From Acetobacter garciniae (GTDB lineage Bacteria > Pseudomonadota > Alphaproteobacteria > Acetobacterales > Acetobacteraceae): a stretch of 64,000 nucleotides of DNA. The notes under the pieces were generated by a model that saw only the letters and a list, made by a program, of their open reading frames with translations, did no database searches and was not told the DNA's origin. The position numbers and the translations under genes were made by a program. Below are positions 55,170-63,248 of this stretch, piece after piece (the first letter of the stretch is position 1; each line of letters starts with the position of its first letter). The DNA is taken from assembly GCF_017377735.1 (NCBI RefSeq), contig NZ_JAFVMH010000012.1, positions 1-64,000 of the forward strand. The letters run 5' to 3'.

Positions 55170-56372
55170 ATGGCGGGGATGAAGAATACGGTATGGATAC
55201 TAGGCGGCCTGATACTGGCGGCCACCCCGGCCTTTGCACAGAACGCGGCGCAGTCCCCTTCCCCCGTGACATCGGGAGCCATCATGCCCACAACCGCGAC
55301 GCGTGAGGCTGTCACCGCGGCAAACGCTTTTCTTGCGACCTTCGACCCCAAAACCCGCAAGGAGGTGCAGTTTTCCTTTGTCGTGCAAAAATCCGGCACG
55401 CTGGCCCGTTTCCGCAGGACTGCGCCGGACCAGCCCGCTTTGCCGGTAACGGATGCCCAGCCCGAAGCCCCGATGAAACGGGGACCGGGCATGGGGCCGC
55501 CGGGCGGCTTTGTCGGCGAGCGATACGGCATGGCGGTCTGGTCCAATTTCCCTGTCAGCGACGTGCCCCGTCCGGGCCTGCAAATGGGCCACCTGACCCC
55601 CGATCAGCGGGCGGCGGCGTTCCATTTGTTGCAAACGCTTCTGAGTGCCAGGGGTTACCAGAAGGTGCAGGACATCATGGGGTCCGATCAGGCGCTGGCC
55701 GATAGCGGTACGCCCTTCGCCTCGGGCAAGGCGGTTTATACCATTGCCGTCTTCGGCCAGCCTTCTCAGGCAACACCCTGGATGGTGCAGTTCGGCGGCC
55801 ATCATCTGGGGCTGAATGTGGTCATCGACGGCACGCATGGCGTCATGACCCCCACGCTGACCGGCGCACAGCCCGCCATATACCAGCGCGACAACAGGAC
55901 CGTGCGCGTGCTGGCGGGGGAAAACGACAAGGCTTTCGCCCTTCTGGCGGCCCTTGACCCTGCCCAGCGCCAGAAGGCCATCCTGCCCTACAAGGTCGAG
56001 GATCTGGTGCAGGGCCCCGGGCACGATGGAGAAACCCTGGTGCCCGAAGGCATCAAGGGCTCCGACCTGACCGCCGCCCAGAAGGATATGCTGATGGATG
56101 TCATCGGGGAATGGGCGGGCATTATCAACGACGCCTATGCCGCCCCCCGGCTGAAGGAAATCCGCGACACGCTGGATGACACCTGGTTCGCCTGGAGCGG
56201 GCCCACCACCCACGAACCCGACCGCAATGGCTCCGCCTATTACCGGATTCAGGGACCGCGCCTGCTGATCGAATTTTCACCCCAGGGTGTTGGCGGGGAT
56301 CCCAGCCTGCATGTCCATACGGTCTATCGGGACCCGACCAACAGCTACGGCAGCCGGTTTACCCTGCCATGA
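55170..56372 (+). CDS. DUF3500 secreted protein
   Basis: A 400-residue protein with a signal peptide (MKNTVWILGGLILAATPAFAQ). DUF3500 blocks include FVGERYGMAVWSNFPVSD, LSARGYQKVQDIMGSDQAL, YTIAVFGQPS, MVQFGGHHLGLNVVI and a C-terminal RIQGPRLLIEFSPQG, HVHTVYRDPTNSYGS. Function is unknown, but HH and HxH residues hint at a metal site. Its stop overlaps the start of the next gene by 4 bases (ATGA), so the two are coupled. Confidence 0.85.
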   Translation: MAGMKNTVWILGGLILAATPAFAQNAAQSPSPVTSGAIMPTTATREAVTAANAFLATFDPKTRKEVQFSFVVQKSGTLARFRRTAPDQPALPVTDAQPEAPMKRGPGMGPPGGFVGERYGMAVWSNFPVSDVPRPGLQMGHLTPDQRAAAFHLLQTLLSARGYQKVQDIMGSDQALADSGTPFASGKAVYTIAVFGQPSQATPWMVQFGGHHLGLNVVIDGTHGVMTPTLTGAQPAIYQRDNRTVRVLAGENDKAFALLAALDPAQRQKAILPYKVEDLVQGPGHDGETLVPEGIKGSDLTAAQKDMLMDVIGEWAGIINDAYAAPRLKEIRDTLDDTWFAWSGPTTHEPDRNGSAYYRIQGPRLLIEFSPQGVGGDPSLHVHTVYRDPTNSYGSRFTLP

Positions 56373-56917
56373 CCGGAACAGGAAAAGCGTTTTTCGCAGC
56401 CCTTGTCCTGCTGGGCCTGCCCGCATCGGCCCAGGCCCACCGGCTGGACGAATATCTGCAGGCAACCACCGTAACACTTGCGCGCGATCATATCCTGCTG
56501 CACCTGCGGCTTACACCGGGCGTGGACGTTGCCGAGAGCATTATCCGCCAGATCGACCGGAACGGCGATGGCAGGCTGTCTTTTGCCGAACGGCGCTCTT
56601 ATGTGTGGCAGGTCACGCAGCGCCTTTCCTTTTCCCTGAACGGGCATTCGGACCGCCTGCTGACGGAGGTGGCCAAATTTCCCTCCCTTACGGCAATCAG
56701 GACGGGCACAGGCGTCATCGATCTGCAAATTCGTATAAAAACCAGTCTCCAGAAGGGGAATTACCATCTGGCCTATACCAACCGGGGGGCCGGGCCCGAG
56801 ACGGTCTGGCTTGTGAACTGCCTGCAACCCCAGGACCCCGCGATCCATATCGTCCAGCAAAAACGCTCGGAAAACCAGTCATCCTACATGCTGGATTTTT
56901 CCATCAGCCCGTCCTGA
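56369..56917 (+). CDS. Small secreted partner of DUF3500 (HupE/UreJ N-domain-like, EF-hand loop)
   Basis: A 182-residue secreted protein. Signal peptide about residues 1-23. HRLDEYLQATTVTLARDHILLHLRLTPGVDVAESI and IDRNGDGRLSFAERRSYVWQVTQRLSFSLNG follow, the latter holding an EF-hand-like D-x-N-x-D-x-R-x-S-x-x-E loop that could bind calcium. Such proteins are often beside DUF3500 genes. Start overlaps the previous stop. Likely a periplasmic complex partner; inferred. Confidence 0.75.
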   Translation: MTGTGKAFFAALVLLGLPASAQAHRLDEYLQATTVTLARDHILLHLRLTPGVDVAESIIRQIDRNGDGRLSFAERRSYVWQVTQRLSFSLNGHSDRLLTEVAKFPSLTAIRTGTGVIDLQIRIKTSLQKGNYHLAYTNRGAGPETVWLVNCLQPQDPAIHIVQQKRSENQSSYMLDFSISPS

Positions 56918-56930
56918 CGGTGGCGCGCCC

Positions 56931-58046
56931 TCACATTTCGCACACGCGCGCGCGGTAATGCGCCAGCACGGGTGCCGCACCCTGGGGTGAGAACGCCCCG
57001 TTCAGCCCCTGTGCCGCACCTGCTGCGGCAATGGCGGCCCGCGCTGACATTGCCGCCTCATAACGGGTGACGGCCGACCAGTCCCCCGTAGCGGTCAAGG
57101 CGCTGGCAAGGTCGAGTGCGTCGGCCAGGGCAAGATTGACCCCTTCGCCCGAAAAGGGCGACATCAGATGCGCTGCATCGCCCAGCAGCGTCAGCCCCGG
57201 CCGGCTTTGCCAGCAATGGCCCACCGGCAAGGCATAAAGCGGGCGCACCCCTATGAAATCCCCGCTCTGGATCACCGCCATCAGGCTGGGGGCCCAGCCC
57301 GCGAACGCCTCCTGCAAGGCCATGCGCACCTGCCGGGGGGACAGGCCCCGCCATTGCCGGGCCGTTTCCTCGGGCAGGCGCAGGCCCGCATAGCCACGAA
57401 TATGCCCAAACCCGTTGCGCTGCGTGACCAGCACCCGGTTGTCGCCCACCGCAAACATCTTGCCCCGGCCCGTCAGCAGGTCGATGGCGGGATGGCGCGC
57501 AACATCAAAGCCCAGCTCGACCAGTGTCACACCTTCATAAACCGGCACGGCGTCACTCAGCAGCGGGCGCACGCATGACCATGCGCCATCGGCCCCCACC
57601 ACCACATCGAATTCTTCCTGCCATCCCGCACCAATTACCGAAAAGCCTTTATCAGAAGGCATAATTTTCGCAATGCGACTACCCCAGCGGAGTGTGCCGG
57701 GCAGGAGCGAGTCCAGCAGAATCTGACGCAGCACGGTGCGGTCGATTTCGGGCCGGTCATCGCTGGGCGCATCGCGGTCGAACAGCAAGGTGCCAGCGCT
57801 ATCGTAAAGCCGGTCGCCCTGGTCTTCAGGGCGGGAGGCAGCAGTGAACGCGGCTTCCAGCCCTGCCACACGCAGCGCATGCTGGCCGGTCTGGCCGTGC
57901 AGGTCGAGCGATCCGCCCTGTGGGCGCTGGGTGCCATGCGTGTCGCGCTCGAACACGACGGGGGCAAGCCCGCGCAGTTGCAGCAGCCGCGCCAGCATCA
58001 ACCCGCCGGGGCCACCGCCGATAATCGCTATCCGGTTCCTTGCCAT
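56931..58046 (-). CDS. TetX-like FAD-dependent monooxygenase
   Basis: A 371-residue class A flavin monooxygenase. The Rossmann loop IIGGGPGGLMLARLLQLRG, the QGGSLDLHGQTGQHALR TetX-type block near residue 45, VVGADGAWSCVR near 160, and GDAAHLMSPFSGEGVNLALADALDL near 288 are all present. It hydroxylates small aromatic or tetracycline-like compounds; the substrate is unknown. The ATG at 58046 has an AAGGGC site; the ATG at 58061 is the alternative. It is divergent from a MarR gene with two operator-like palindromes. Confidence 0.85.
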   Translation of the reverse strand: MARNRIAIIGGGPGGLMLARLLQLRGLAPVVFERDTHGTQRPQGGSLDLHGQTGQHALRVAGLEAAFTAASRPEDQGDRLYDSAGTLLFDRDAPSDDRPEIDRTVLRQILLDSLLPGTLRWGSRIAKIMPSDKGFSVIGAGWQEEFDVVVGADGAWSCVRPLLSDAVPVYEGVTLVELGFDVARHPAIDLLTGRGKMFAVGDNRVLVTQRNGFGHIRGYAGLRLPEETARQWRGLSPRQVRMALQEAFAGWAPSLMAVIQSGDFIGVRPLYALPVGHCWQSRPGLTLLGDAAHLMSPFSGEGVNLALADALDLASALTATGDWSAVTRYEAAMSARAAIAAAGAAQGLNGAFSPQGAAPVLAHYRARVCEM

Positions 58047-58065
58047 GCCATTGCCCTTCATTTAC

Positions 58066-58077
58066 ATAGGCGCCTAT
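58066..58077. promoter_or_regulatory. ATAGGCGCCTAT operator 1
   Basis: A perfect 12-bp palindrome 20 bases before the monooxygenase ATG and 26 before the MarR ATG at 58103. Pairs with the similar site at 58087. Confidence 0.6.
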
Positions 58078-58086
58078 ATATATGAA

Positions 58087-58100
58087 CATAGGAGCCTATG
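58087..58100. promoter_or_regulatory. CATAGGAGCCTATG operator 2
   Basis: A palindrome with one central mismatch, 21 bases from operator 1 (two helix turns, same DNA face). It ends 2 bases before the MarR ATG at 58103, so bound protein would block both promoters. Confidence 0.6.
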
Positions 58101-58102
58101 CA

Positions 58103-58549
58103 ATGCGCGATGACGAATGGGATCCCCTGCACCATCCCGGCCATTATTTCAGCCGGATCGCCCGGGGCCTGACCCGCGTGGGCGATGCGCGGCTGCGCGA
58201 ACTGGGGTTTGCCACCGCACAGTTGCCAGTGCTGGCAGCGCTCAAGGACGGTGCGGCACTTTCGCAGACGGAACTGGCCCGCATGGCAAAGGTCGAGCAA
58301 CCGACCATGGCGCAGATGCTCACCCGCATGGAGCGCGATGGCCTGATCGCGCGCGCGCCCGACCCGCGCGACCGGCGCGCGAGCCTGATCTCGCTCACCC
58401 CCGAAGCACTCGCGCGCCTGCCGGCTGGCCGGGCGGTACTGCGCCAGGGCAACGCCGACATGACACAGGGGCTGACCCCTGACGAGGTCGATACACTTGT
58501 GTCCCTGCTCAAGCGGGTGCTGGCCAATATCGAGACAATGGAGCACTGA
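58103..58549 (+). CDS. MarR-family transcriptional regulator
   Basis: A 148-residue winged helix-turn-helix protein. LPVLAALKDGAALSQTELARMAKVEQPTMAQMLTRMERDGLIARAPDPRDRRASLISLTPEA is the MarR DNA-binding core with the DxRR wing. It probably represses itself and the divergent TetX-like gene, being relieved by a small phenolic or antibiotic. The ATG at 58103 is chosen over 58082 because the latter would put operator 2 inside the gene. Confidence 0.9.
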   Translation: MRDDEWDPLHHPGHYFSRIARGLTRVGDARLRELGFATAQLPVLAALKDGAALSQTELARMAKVEQPTMAQMLTRMERDGLIARAPDPRDRRASLISLTPEALARLPAGRAVLRQGNADMTQGLTPDEVDTLVSLLKRVLANIETMEH

Positions 58550-58664
58550 ACGCGCGCGTATTCGCCCGCGTGCCAGCCGCTATTATTTATACGGCTTTCA
58601 ACCGATTGGGATTTATAAGCGACAGGACCAGACCGGTCTTTATCCGCTGCCCGAGGAGCCTGTA

Positions 58665-59384
58665 TTGCGTAATCTCGATTTCAGTTCGTGGCACAATCTC
58701 CTGTTCACCATGGTCGGCCTGTCGCTGATCACGCTGATCGGTGTGGGCATCCGGCTTTTGATGATGGTTGTCATCCAGCAACGGCGCGAACGCATGAACC
58801 GCCAGATCAACGAACGCCTGCGCACCCTGATTGCCGCTTATCGCACGCTGGGCGGTTCCTTCACCGGCGACCTGGCCGTGGACCCCCGCCATCGCCGGGA
58901 CCTGCGCACCGTGCCGAATGACGGGGGAGCCCCCACTGCCACCGCCACGCCGGGCGGCATGGAAAGCGATAGCACCATCGGGCCGGCTATCGGGTCAGAC
59001 GCGGGATCGGACCGCGCACGCCGCATTCGTGACGCGGTGGAAGCAGCATTGTCGGATATCATTCTGCTGGGAACGGAGGAACATGTGCGCCTGGCCGAAC
59101 AGGCCGCCCGGGAACTGGTGGGCGGGCAACGCGTGCATACGCACCGACTGGTTGTCTCGCTACGCGATTTTATCCGAAAGGCGCTCGATCTCGACCCCAT
59201 TCCCTCCGACCTTGCCTTGCCGATGCAGGGGCCTGTCCGTACCCAGGGTTCGGGTGCGCGCGGGAAGGAAGACGGCAGGAAAGACGACGCGGGCGGGAAG
59301 GATGGGCAAGGTGGCATGCAGGGCGGCGATATCGGCTTCATGGGCGAAACCGGCGCAAACCACGACACTGCGGCCTCCCATTAA
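58665..59384 (+). CDS. Conserved-type membrane protein with charged C terminus
   Basis: A 239-residue protein whose family I recall from other proteobacteria without a role. One transmembrane helix (about residues 9-33, WHNLLFTMVGLSLITLIGVG) is followed by a cytoplasmic basic region QQRRERMNRQINERLRTLIAAYRTLGGSFTGDLAVD and a helical AVEAALSDIILLGTEEHVRLAEQAARELV. The tail is Gly/Lys-rich. The start is a TTG at 58665 with a GAGGAG site; an earlier in-frame start would overlap the MarR gene. Confidence 0.65.
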   Translation: MRNLDFSSWHNLLFTMVGLSLITLIGVGIRLLMMVVIQQRRERMNRQINERLRTLIAAYRTLGGSFTGDLAVDPRHRRDLRTVPNDGGAPTATATPGGMESDSTIGPAIGSDAGSDRARRIRDAVEAALSDIILLGTEEHVRLAEQAARELVGGQRVHTHRLVVSLRDFIRKALDLDPIPSDLALPMQGPVRTQGSGARGKEDGRKDDAGGKDGQGGMQGGDIGFMGETGANHDTAASH

Positions 59385-59489
59385 GGCCATCGGGCACGTC
59401 CGCTGGCCATGCTGGACAGCGCCGCATATCCGGTGAAAAAATATTGTGTAATGCGGCAATAATCAAAACCGCGCAAAGGTGTTCTCCAT

Positions 59490-59515
59490 AAAAAAGACCC
59501 TTCCGGGTGGAAGGG
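59490..59515 (-). terminator. Bidirectional intrinsic terminator
   Basis: CCCTTCC (59498-59504) and GGAAGGG (59509-59515) make a 7-bp stem with a GGGT loop. The A run before it gives a U tract on the minus strand, for the DapA-like gene; a short CCTTT follows on the plus strand. It lies between converging genes. Confidence 0.75.
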
Positions 59516-59547
59516 CCTTTCGCTTTATGCAGGAAGAACGATCCCGC

Positions 59548-60510
59548 TTATGCCTTGTAGGTCTGCACTGCACCGGGCAGCTTGCTCCACTGGCCATACC
59601 ATGTGTCGAACAGCTTGAGCTGGGCTTCGACATAGCCGCGCTGGCTTTCGTTCAGCTCGTCGGTCGGGTTGAAGTGCAGCGTGTATTCGCGATCGCCCTT
59701 GAGCACCATCATGTGCTTGAAGAACAGCACAAGGTCCGGCCCTTCATCGAAGGAGGACAGCACGGCCAGCGCCTGTTCCAGTTCAAGCGCGCGCTGGCGG
59801 GCTTCCACATCGCCTGCGGCGGCAGCGCGGGACAGCGCGCACAGGTGCAGCACTTCCTTGGGCAGCACGTTGCCGATGCCGGTAATGGCCCCGGTGGCCC
59901 CACAGTTGACGAAACCATGCACCACGGCGGTATCGACACCGATTGTCAGGGACACGCCATCACCACGGCTGGTGATGTTTTCGGCCGCGTAGCGCATGTC
60001 GTCCGGGCCGCCGAATTCCTTGAAGCCGACCAGGTTGGGGTGTTCGGCGCGCAGGGCGAAGAACAGGTCCGCACGGGTGGCGAAGCCGTAATAGGGGCTG
60101 TTGTAGATAATGGCGGGCAGTTCGGGGGCCGCAGACAGGATGGCCTTGAAATGCGCCTTCTGCGCTGCAATGACTGACCCGCGTGACAGCACGCGCGGGA
60201 TCACCATCAGCCCCTTGGCGCCGACTTTCTGGGCCTGGGTTGCAAGGGCGACAGCGCTTGCGGTGTTGATGGCGCCGGTGCCGACAATAACAGGCACACC
60301 GGCCTTGGCCAGGCGTTCAACGCCTTCCATGCGCTGCGCATCGGTCAGGAGCGGCCAATCCCCCATGGAACCGCAATACACGACGGCGGACATGCCCTGG
60401 GCGATCAGGTCCTTGCCCTTGCGGACAAGGGCGTCGAAATCGGGGGTGCGATCGTCCTTGCAAGGGGTCATCAGGGCAGGAATGACGCCGTGGAAAATAT
60501 TGGTGGCCAT
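59548..60510 (-). CDS. DapA-family enzyme, probable pyrroline-4-hydroxy-2-carboxylate deaminase
   Basis: A 320-residue class I aldolase-fold protein. The Schiff-base Lys is in LVGFKEFGG near residue 165, with YNSPYYGFATR supplying the Tyr. YCGSMGDWPLLTD near residue 45 is a pattern of the hydroxyproline deaminases (HypD/LhpC) rather than of true DapA. It is predicted to convert pyrroline-4-hydroxy-2-carboxylate to alpha-ketoglutarate semialdehyde. A palindrome TTGTCGACAA is 102 bases upstream, after a GntR gene. Confidence 0.8.
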   Translation of the reverse strand: MATNIFHGVIPALMTPCKDDRTPDFDALVRKGKDLIAQGMSAVVYCGSMGDWPLLTDAQRMEGVERLAKAGVPVIVGTGAINTASAVALATQAQKVGAKGLMVIPRVLSRGSVIAAQKAHFKAILSAAPELPAIIYNSPYYGFATRADLFFALRAEHPNLVGFKEFGGPDDMRYAAENITSRGDGVSLTIGVDTAVVHGFVNCGATGAITGIGNVLPKEVLHLCALSRAAAAGDVEARQRALELEQALAVLSSFDEGPDLVLFFKHMMVLKGDREYTLHFNPTDELNESQRGYVEAQLKLFDTWYGQWSKLPGAVQTYKA

Positions 60511-60611
60511 AACGCGCTCCATTTGAAAAATCACGATAAGGGCGGAGGTGGGCACGGCGCAAAACGGCCTGCCCCGCCTGTTCGAAGGGACATTAGCTCA
60601 CTGTATTTTAT

Positions 60612-60621
60612 TTGTCGACAA
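60612..60621. promoter_or_regulatory. TTGTCGACAA palindrome upstream of the deaminase gene
   Basis: A perfect 10-bp palindrome in the 136-base gap between gntR and the DapA-like gene on the same strand, in the promoter position of the latter. A plausible operator for the adjacent FCD-GntR protein. Confidence 0.4.
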
Positions 60622-60646
60622 GATTTCGACAGAAAACGCGCAAGCC

Positions 60647-61351
60647 CTAAAGGGCGATATCCAGCCGTTCGTTCCGGGTCAGCAGCTTTTGCACCTGGCG
60701 CACGATCTGTTCGGCATGTTCGCGCCCCAACTGCTCGGACAGGACCAGGTCGCGCGCGACGATGGCGGCTATCATTTCATCGTGCTCCTCGACAAACCGG
60801 CGGGGCAGGCGGTCTTCGTAGGACTGGTAGTACAGCCGCAGAATCCGGCGGCCTTCATCGAGCAGGCGCTTGAACAGAGAGGTGAAATACGGGTTGCGCC
60901 CGGCTTCGGCGATGGCCAGGTGGAACGCCGCATTGGTTGCGATCATGGCCAGCGCGTCCTGGGCTTCGACCGCCGCGGCAAAGGCCGCCTGATGCGTGCG
61001 GATAACCTCCAGGTCGCTCTCGCGGTAGTAACGGGCGGCCAGTTGGGTGGTGACGCGGTACATCAGCACCAGCGCGTCGAAATAGGTGTGCATGTTCAAG
61101 AAATCGATATTGGACACCATGGTGGACCGATTCGGAAGCGTATCGACCAACCCTTCCCCCGCCAGCCGCACCAGCGCTTCACGGATGGGGGTGCGCGACA
61201 TTTCGAAGCGTTCGGCCAGCAGGACCTCATCGATCGGGCTGCCCGGGGGCAGCACAAGATCCAGTATTTCGTCACGCAGCAGGTCATAGACCATTTTGGC
61301 GCCCGAGCCGCGCTTGCGTTCTGTTACGGAGGTCTTGGAAGTATTTGTCAT
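60647..61351 (-). CDS. FadR-subfamily (FCD) GntR transcriptional regulator
   Basis: A 234-residue protein with a winged HTH (LLRDEILDLVLPPGSPIDEVLLAERFEMSRTPIREALVRLAGEGLV, residues 24-70) and an FCD ligand-binding helical domain (HEEMIAAIVARD-type end). It lies just upstream of the hydroxyproline-type deaminase gene on the same strand and is the most likely regulator of that pathway. The ATG at 61351 starts the conserved N-terminal tail. Confidence 0.88.
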   Translation of the reverse strand: MTNTSKTSVTERKRGSGAKMVYDLLRDEILDLVLPPGSPIDEVLLAERFEMSRTPIREALVRLAGEGLVDTLPNRSTMVSNIDFLNMHTYFDALVLMYRVTTQLAARYYRESDLEVIRTHQAAFAAAVEAQDALAMIATNAAFHLAIAEAGRNPYFTSLFKRLLDEGRRILRLYYQSYEDRLPRRFVEEHDEMIAAIVARDLVLSEQLGREHAEQIVRQVQKLLTRNERLDIAL

Positions 61352-61782
61352 TCAAAACAGTCCTGTTGGCGACACAAGACGTATAGCCGCAAGCACCGGC
61401 AGGGCAAGAGCGCGCGCAGCCCGGCTTGCCGCAGGCCCCTGAACCCCATTACCAGAACCGGCCCGGAACCGCACCCCGAACCACCATGCCCGCTGCCCGC
61501 CTTGCGTCATGTCATAGACGCATAAGTGCGCGCCGAGTCACCCAAACACTTTACAAATGCCCCCACAGCCTGCTCTTATCGGGGGGCACGGTGTTACGTG
61601 ATCGGTAGACTTCGAGGTTCTGGCCAATATATGTGCCCAGCCCGGTCGACCTGCTAGCTATTAGGCGGGTGGCCTCCCTGCGCGGGGGCTCCCCAGTCGA
61701 AGGCTTTCTGGCAAGCCCATGGCCGCCAAGTCATGTTCGTCTGCAAGACCTACAACCTTTCAGACCCAGTGAGTCCCTTTTC
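61352..61782. other. Promoter region between GntR and aminotransferase genes
   Basis: A 431-base divergent gap holding both promoters. I see no RNA gene, no repeat and no convincing coding frame. Short ORFs here lack ribosome sites and family sequence. Confidence 0.5.
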
Positions 61783-63048
61783 ATGACCGATCGGTCCCTT
61801 ATCGACTCTCGCCCGGCCGGGCCGCGTTTTGCGCCCTGGCTTGCGAAAACCAATCCGTTTACCTCCCGCAATATTGCGGCAGCCAGCATTCCCGGGCTGA
61901 TAAACCTCTCGGGCGGCATGCCCGATCCCTCGCTTCTGCCTGCAAAGGCACTTTCGGCCATCGCGGCGCAGGCCATTCTGGACTATCCCGATGACTGCCT
62001 GGGCTATGGCCCAACCCCCGGCCTTGCCGACCTGCGCGAAACGGTGGCCCAACGCTTTCGCGCCCGTGGCGTACCTGCGAAAGCCGAAAACGTGCTGATC
62101 ACGGCCAGCGGCACGCAGGCGCTTGACCTGCTGGGCAAGATCTTCACCACCTCGGGCGATACGATTGCGTGCGAAATTCCCAGCTATGCCGGGGCTTTCG
62201 ACGCATGGCGGCCGCGCAACCCCACCTATCGCCACCTGGGGCTGCGCGAAGGCCGCGACCTGGCTGCCCGCATGGCGGGGGCGGCCTTTACCTACATGAT
62301 CCCCAATTTCTCGAACCCGACCGGCTATCTGGTCACGCTGGAGGAACGGCAGAAACTGCTTGCCGCCGCGCGTGTATCGGGCACGCCCCTGGTCGAGGAT
62401 GACCCCTACGGCGCGCTGTTCTACGACGGCGAACCCCTGCCCACGCTGCTGGAACTGGCCAGCAAGGGCCAAGAAAACCTTGATGACTGCCCGATCATTC
62501 ACCTGGGCAGCCTGTCCAAGCAGTTGGCCCCGGGCATGCGCGTGGGCTGGATTATCGCCGCCCCCGAAACGATCCGCATGCTGTCCACCGCCAAGCAGGC
62601 CAGCGACATGTGTTCGAACGGGCTGGCCCAGCGTATGGCCGTAAAGGCCATGCAGACCGGGCTGATCGAGGAATGCCATCCGCGCATTATCGCCCTGTAT
62701 CGCGCGCGCCGTAACGCGCTATGTGCGGCCATGGCCCGCCACATCGGGGATTATGTGCGCTGGGAAGTGCCTGCCGGCGGCATGTTTGTCTGGGGCACTC
62801 TGCTGGACACGACAGTGGATGTGGAACGCCTTGTCGATCTGGGCATGCAGGCCGGGGTGCTGATCGGCCCGGGTGAGCCTTTCGACCCGCTGGGTATCGT
62901 GCCGCCTTCCATACGGCTTTCCTTCACCTATTGCGATGAAGCCAAGCTGGATCAGGGCATGGCCCGACTGGCCCAGACCTTCAAGGCCATGGGCGTGCAG
63001 CCCGGCGCGCGGACCTACCCTGCGACAAGCCCGTCCCTGACATCGTGA
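61783..63048 (+). CDS. PLP-dependent aminotransferase, class I/II (2-aminoadipate-type)
   Basis: A 421-residue fold-type I aminotransferase. PGLINLSGGMPDPSLLPAKAL and YGPTPGLADLRETVAQRF mark the LysN/ARO8-like group; the PLP lysine is in LGSLSKQLAPGMRVGW near residue 249. Likely substrates are 2-aminoadipate, aromatic or branched amino acids. The ATG at 61783 is taken. The gene converges on a LysR gene across repeat copy D. Confidence 0.88.
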   Translation: MTDRSLIDSRPAGPRFAPWLAKTNPFTSRNIAAASIPGLINLSGGMPDPSLLPAKALSAIAAQAILDYPDDCLGYGPTPGLADLRETVAQRFRARGVPAKAENVLITASGTQALDLLGKIFTTSGDTIACEIPSYAGAFDAWRPRNPTYRHLGLREGRDLAARMAGAAFTYMIPNFSNPTGYLVTLEERQKLLAAARVSGTPLVEDDPYGALFYDGEPLPTLLELASKGQENLDDCPIIHLGSLSKQLAPGMRVGWIIAAPETIRMLSTAKQASDMCSNGLAQRMAVKAMQTGLIEECHPRIIALYRARRNALCAAMARHIGDYVRWEVPAGGMFVWGTLLDTTVDVERLVDLGMQAGVLIGPGEPFDPLGIVPPSIRLSFTYCDEAKLDQGMARLAQTFKAMGVQPGARTYPATSPSLTS

Positions 63049-63145
63049 GAGGCTGCGGGCCATGTGCGTTTCGACATTCGCACATGGCCCGCACGACGGG
63101 GCCCGCGTTTTGCGGAAAGGTTTTGGATCGAAAACAGTCTGCAAG

Positions 63146-63234
63146 CAGATAAAAGTTTTCGGGTATCGCCTTTTTTTAAAAGGTGACGTTTTCTGCAGCT
63201 TTTTGAAAAAAGCTTCACCGGAAACTTTTATCTG
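63146..63234 (+). repeat. Convergent-junction double-hairpin repeat, copy D
   Basis: The most perfect copy. CAGATAAAAGTTT (63146-63158) and AAACTTTTATCTG (63222-63234) are an exact 13-bp inverted repeat. Inside lie TATCGCCTTTTTTTAAAAGGTGA and GCAGCTTTTTGAAAAAAGCTTC stem-loops. It lies between the ends of the aminotransferase and the LysR gene. Confidence 0.8.
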
Positions 63235-63248
63235 TTTTTAGATAATCC

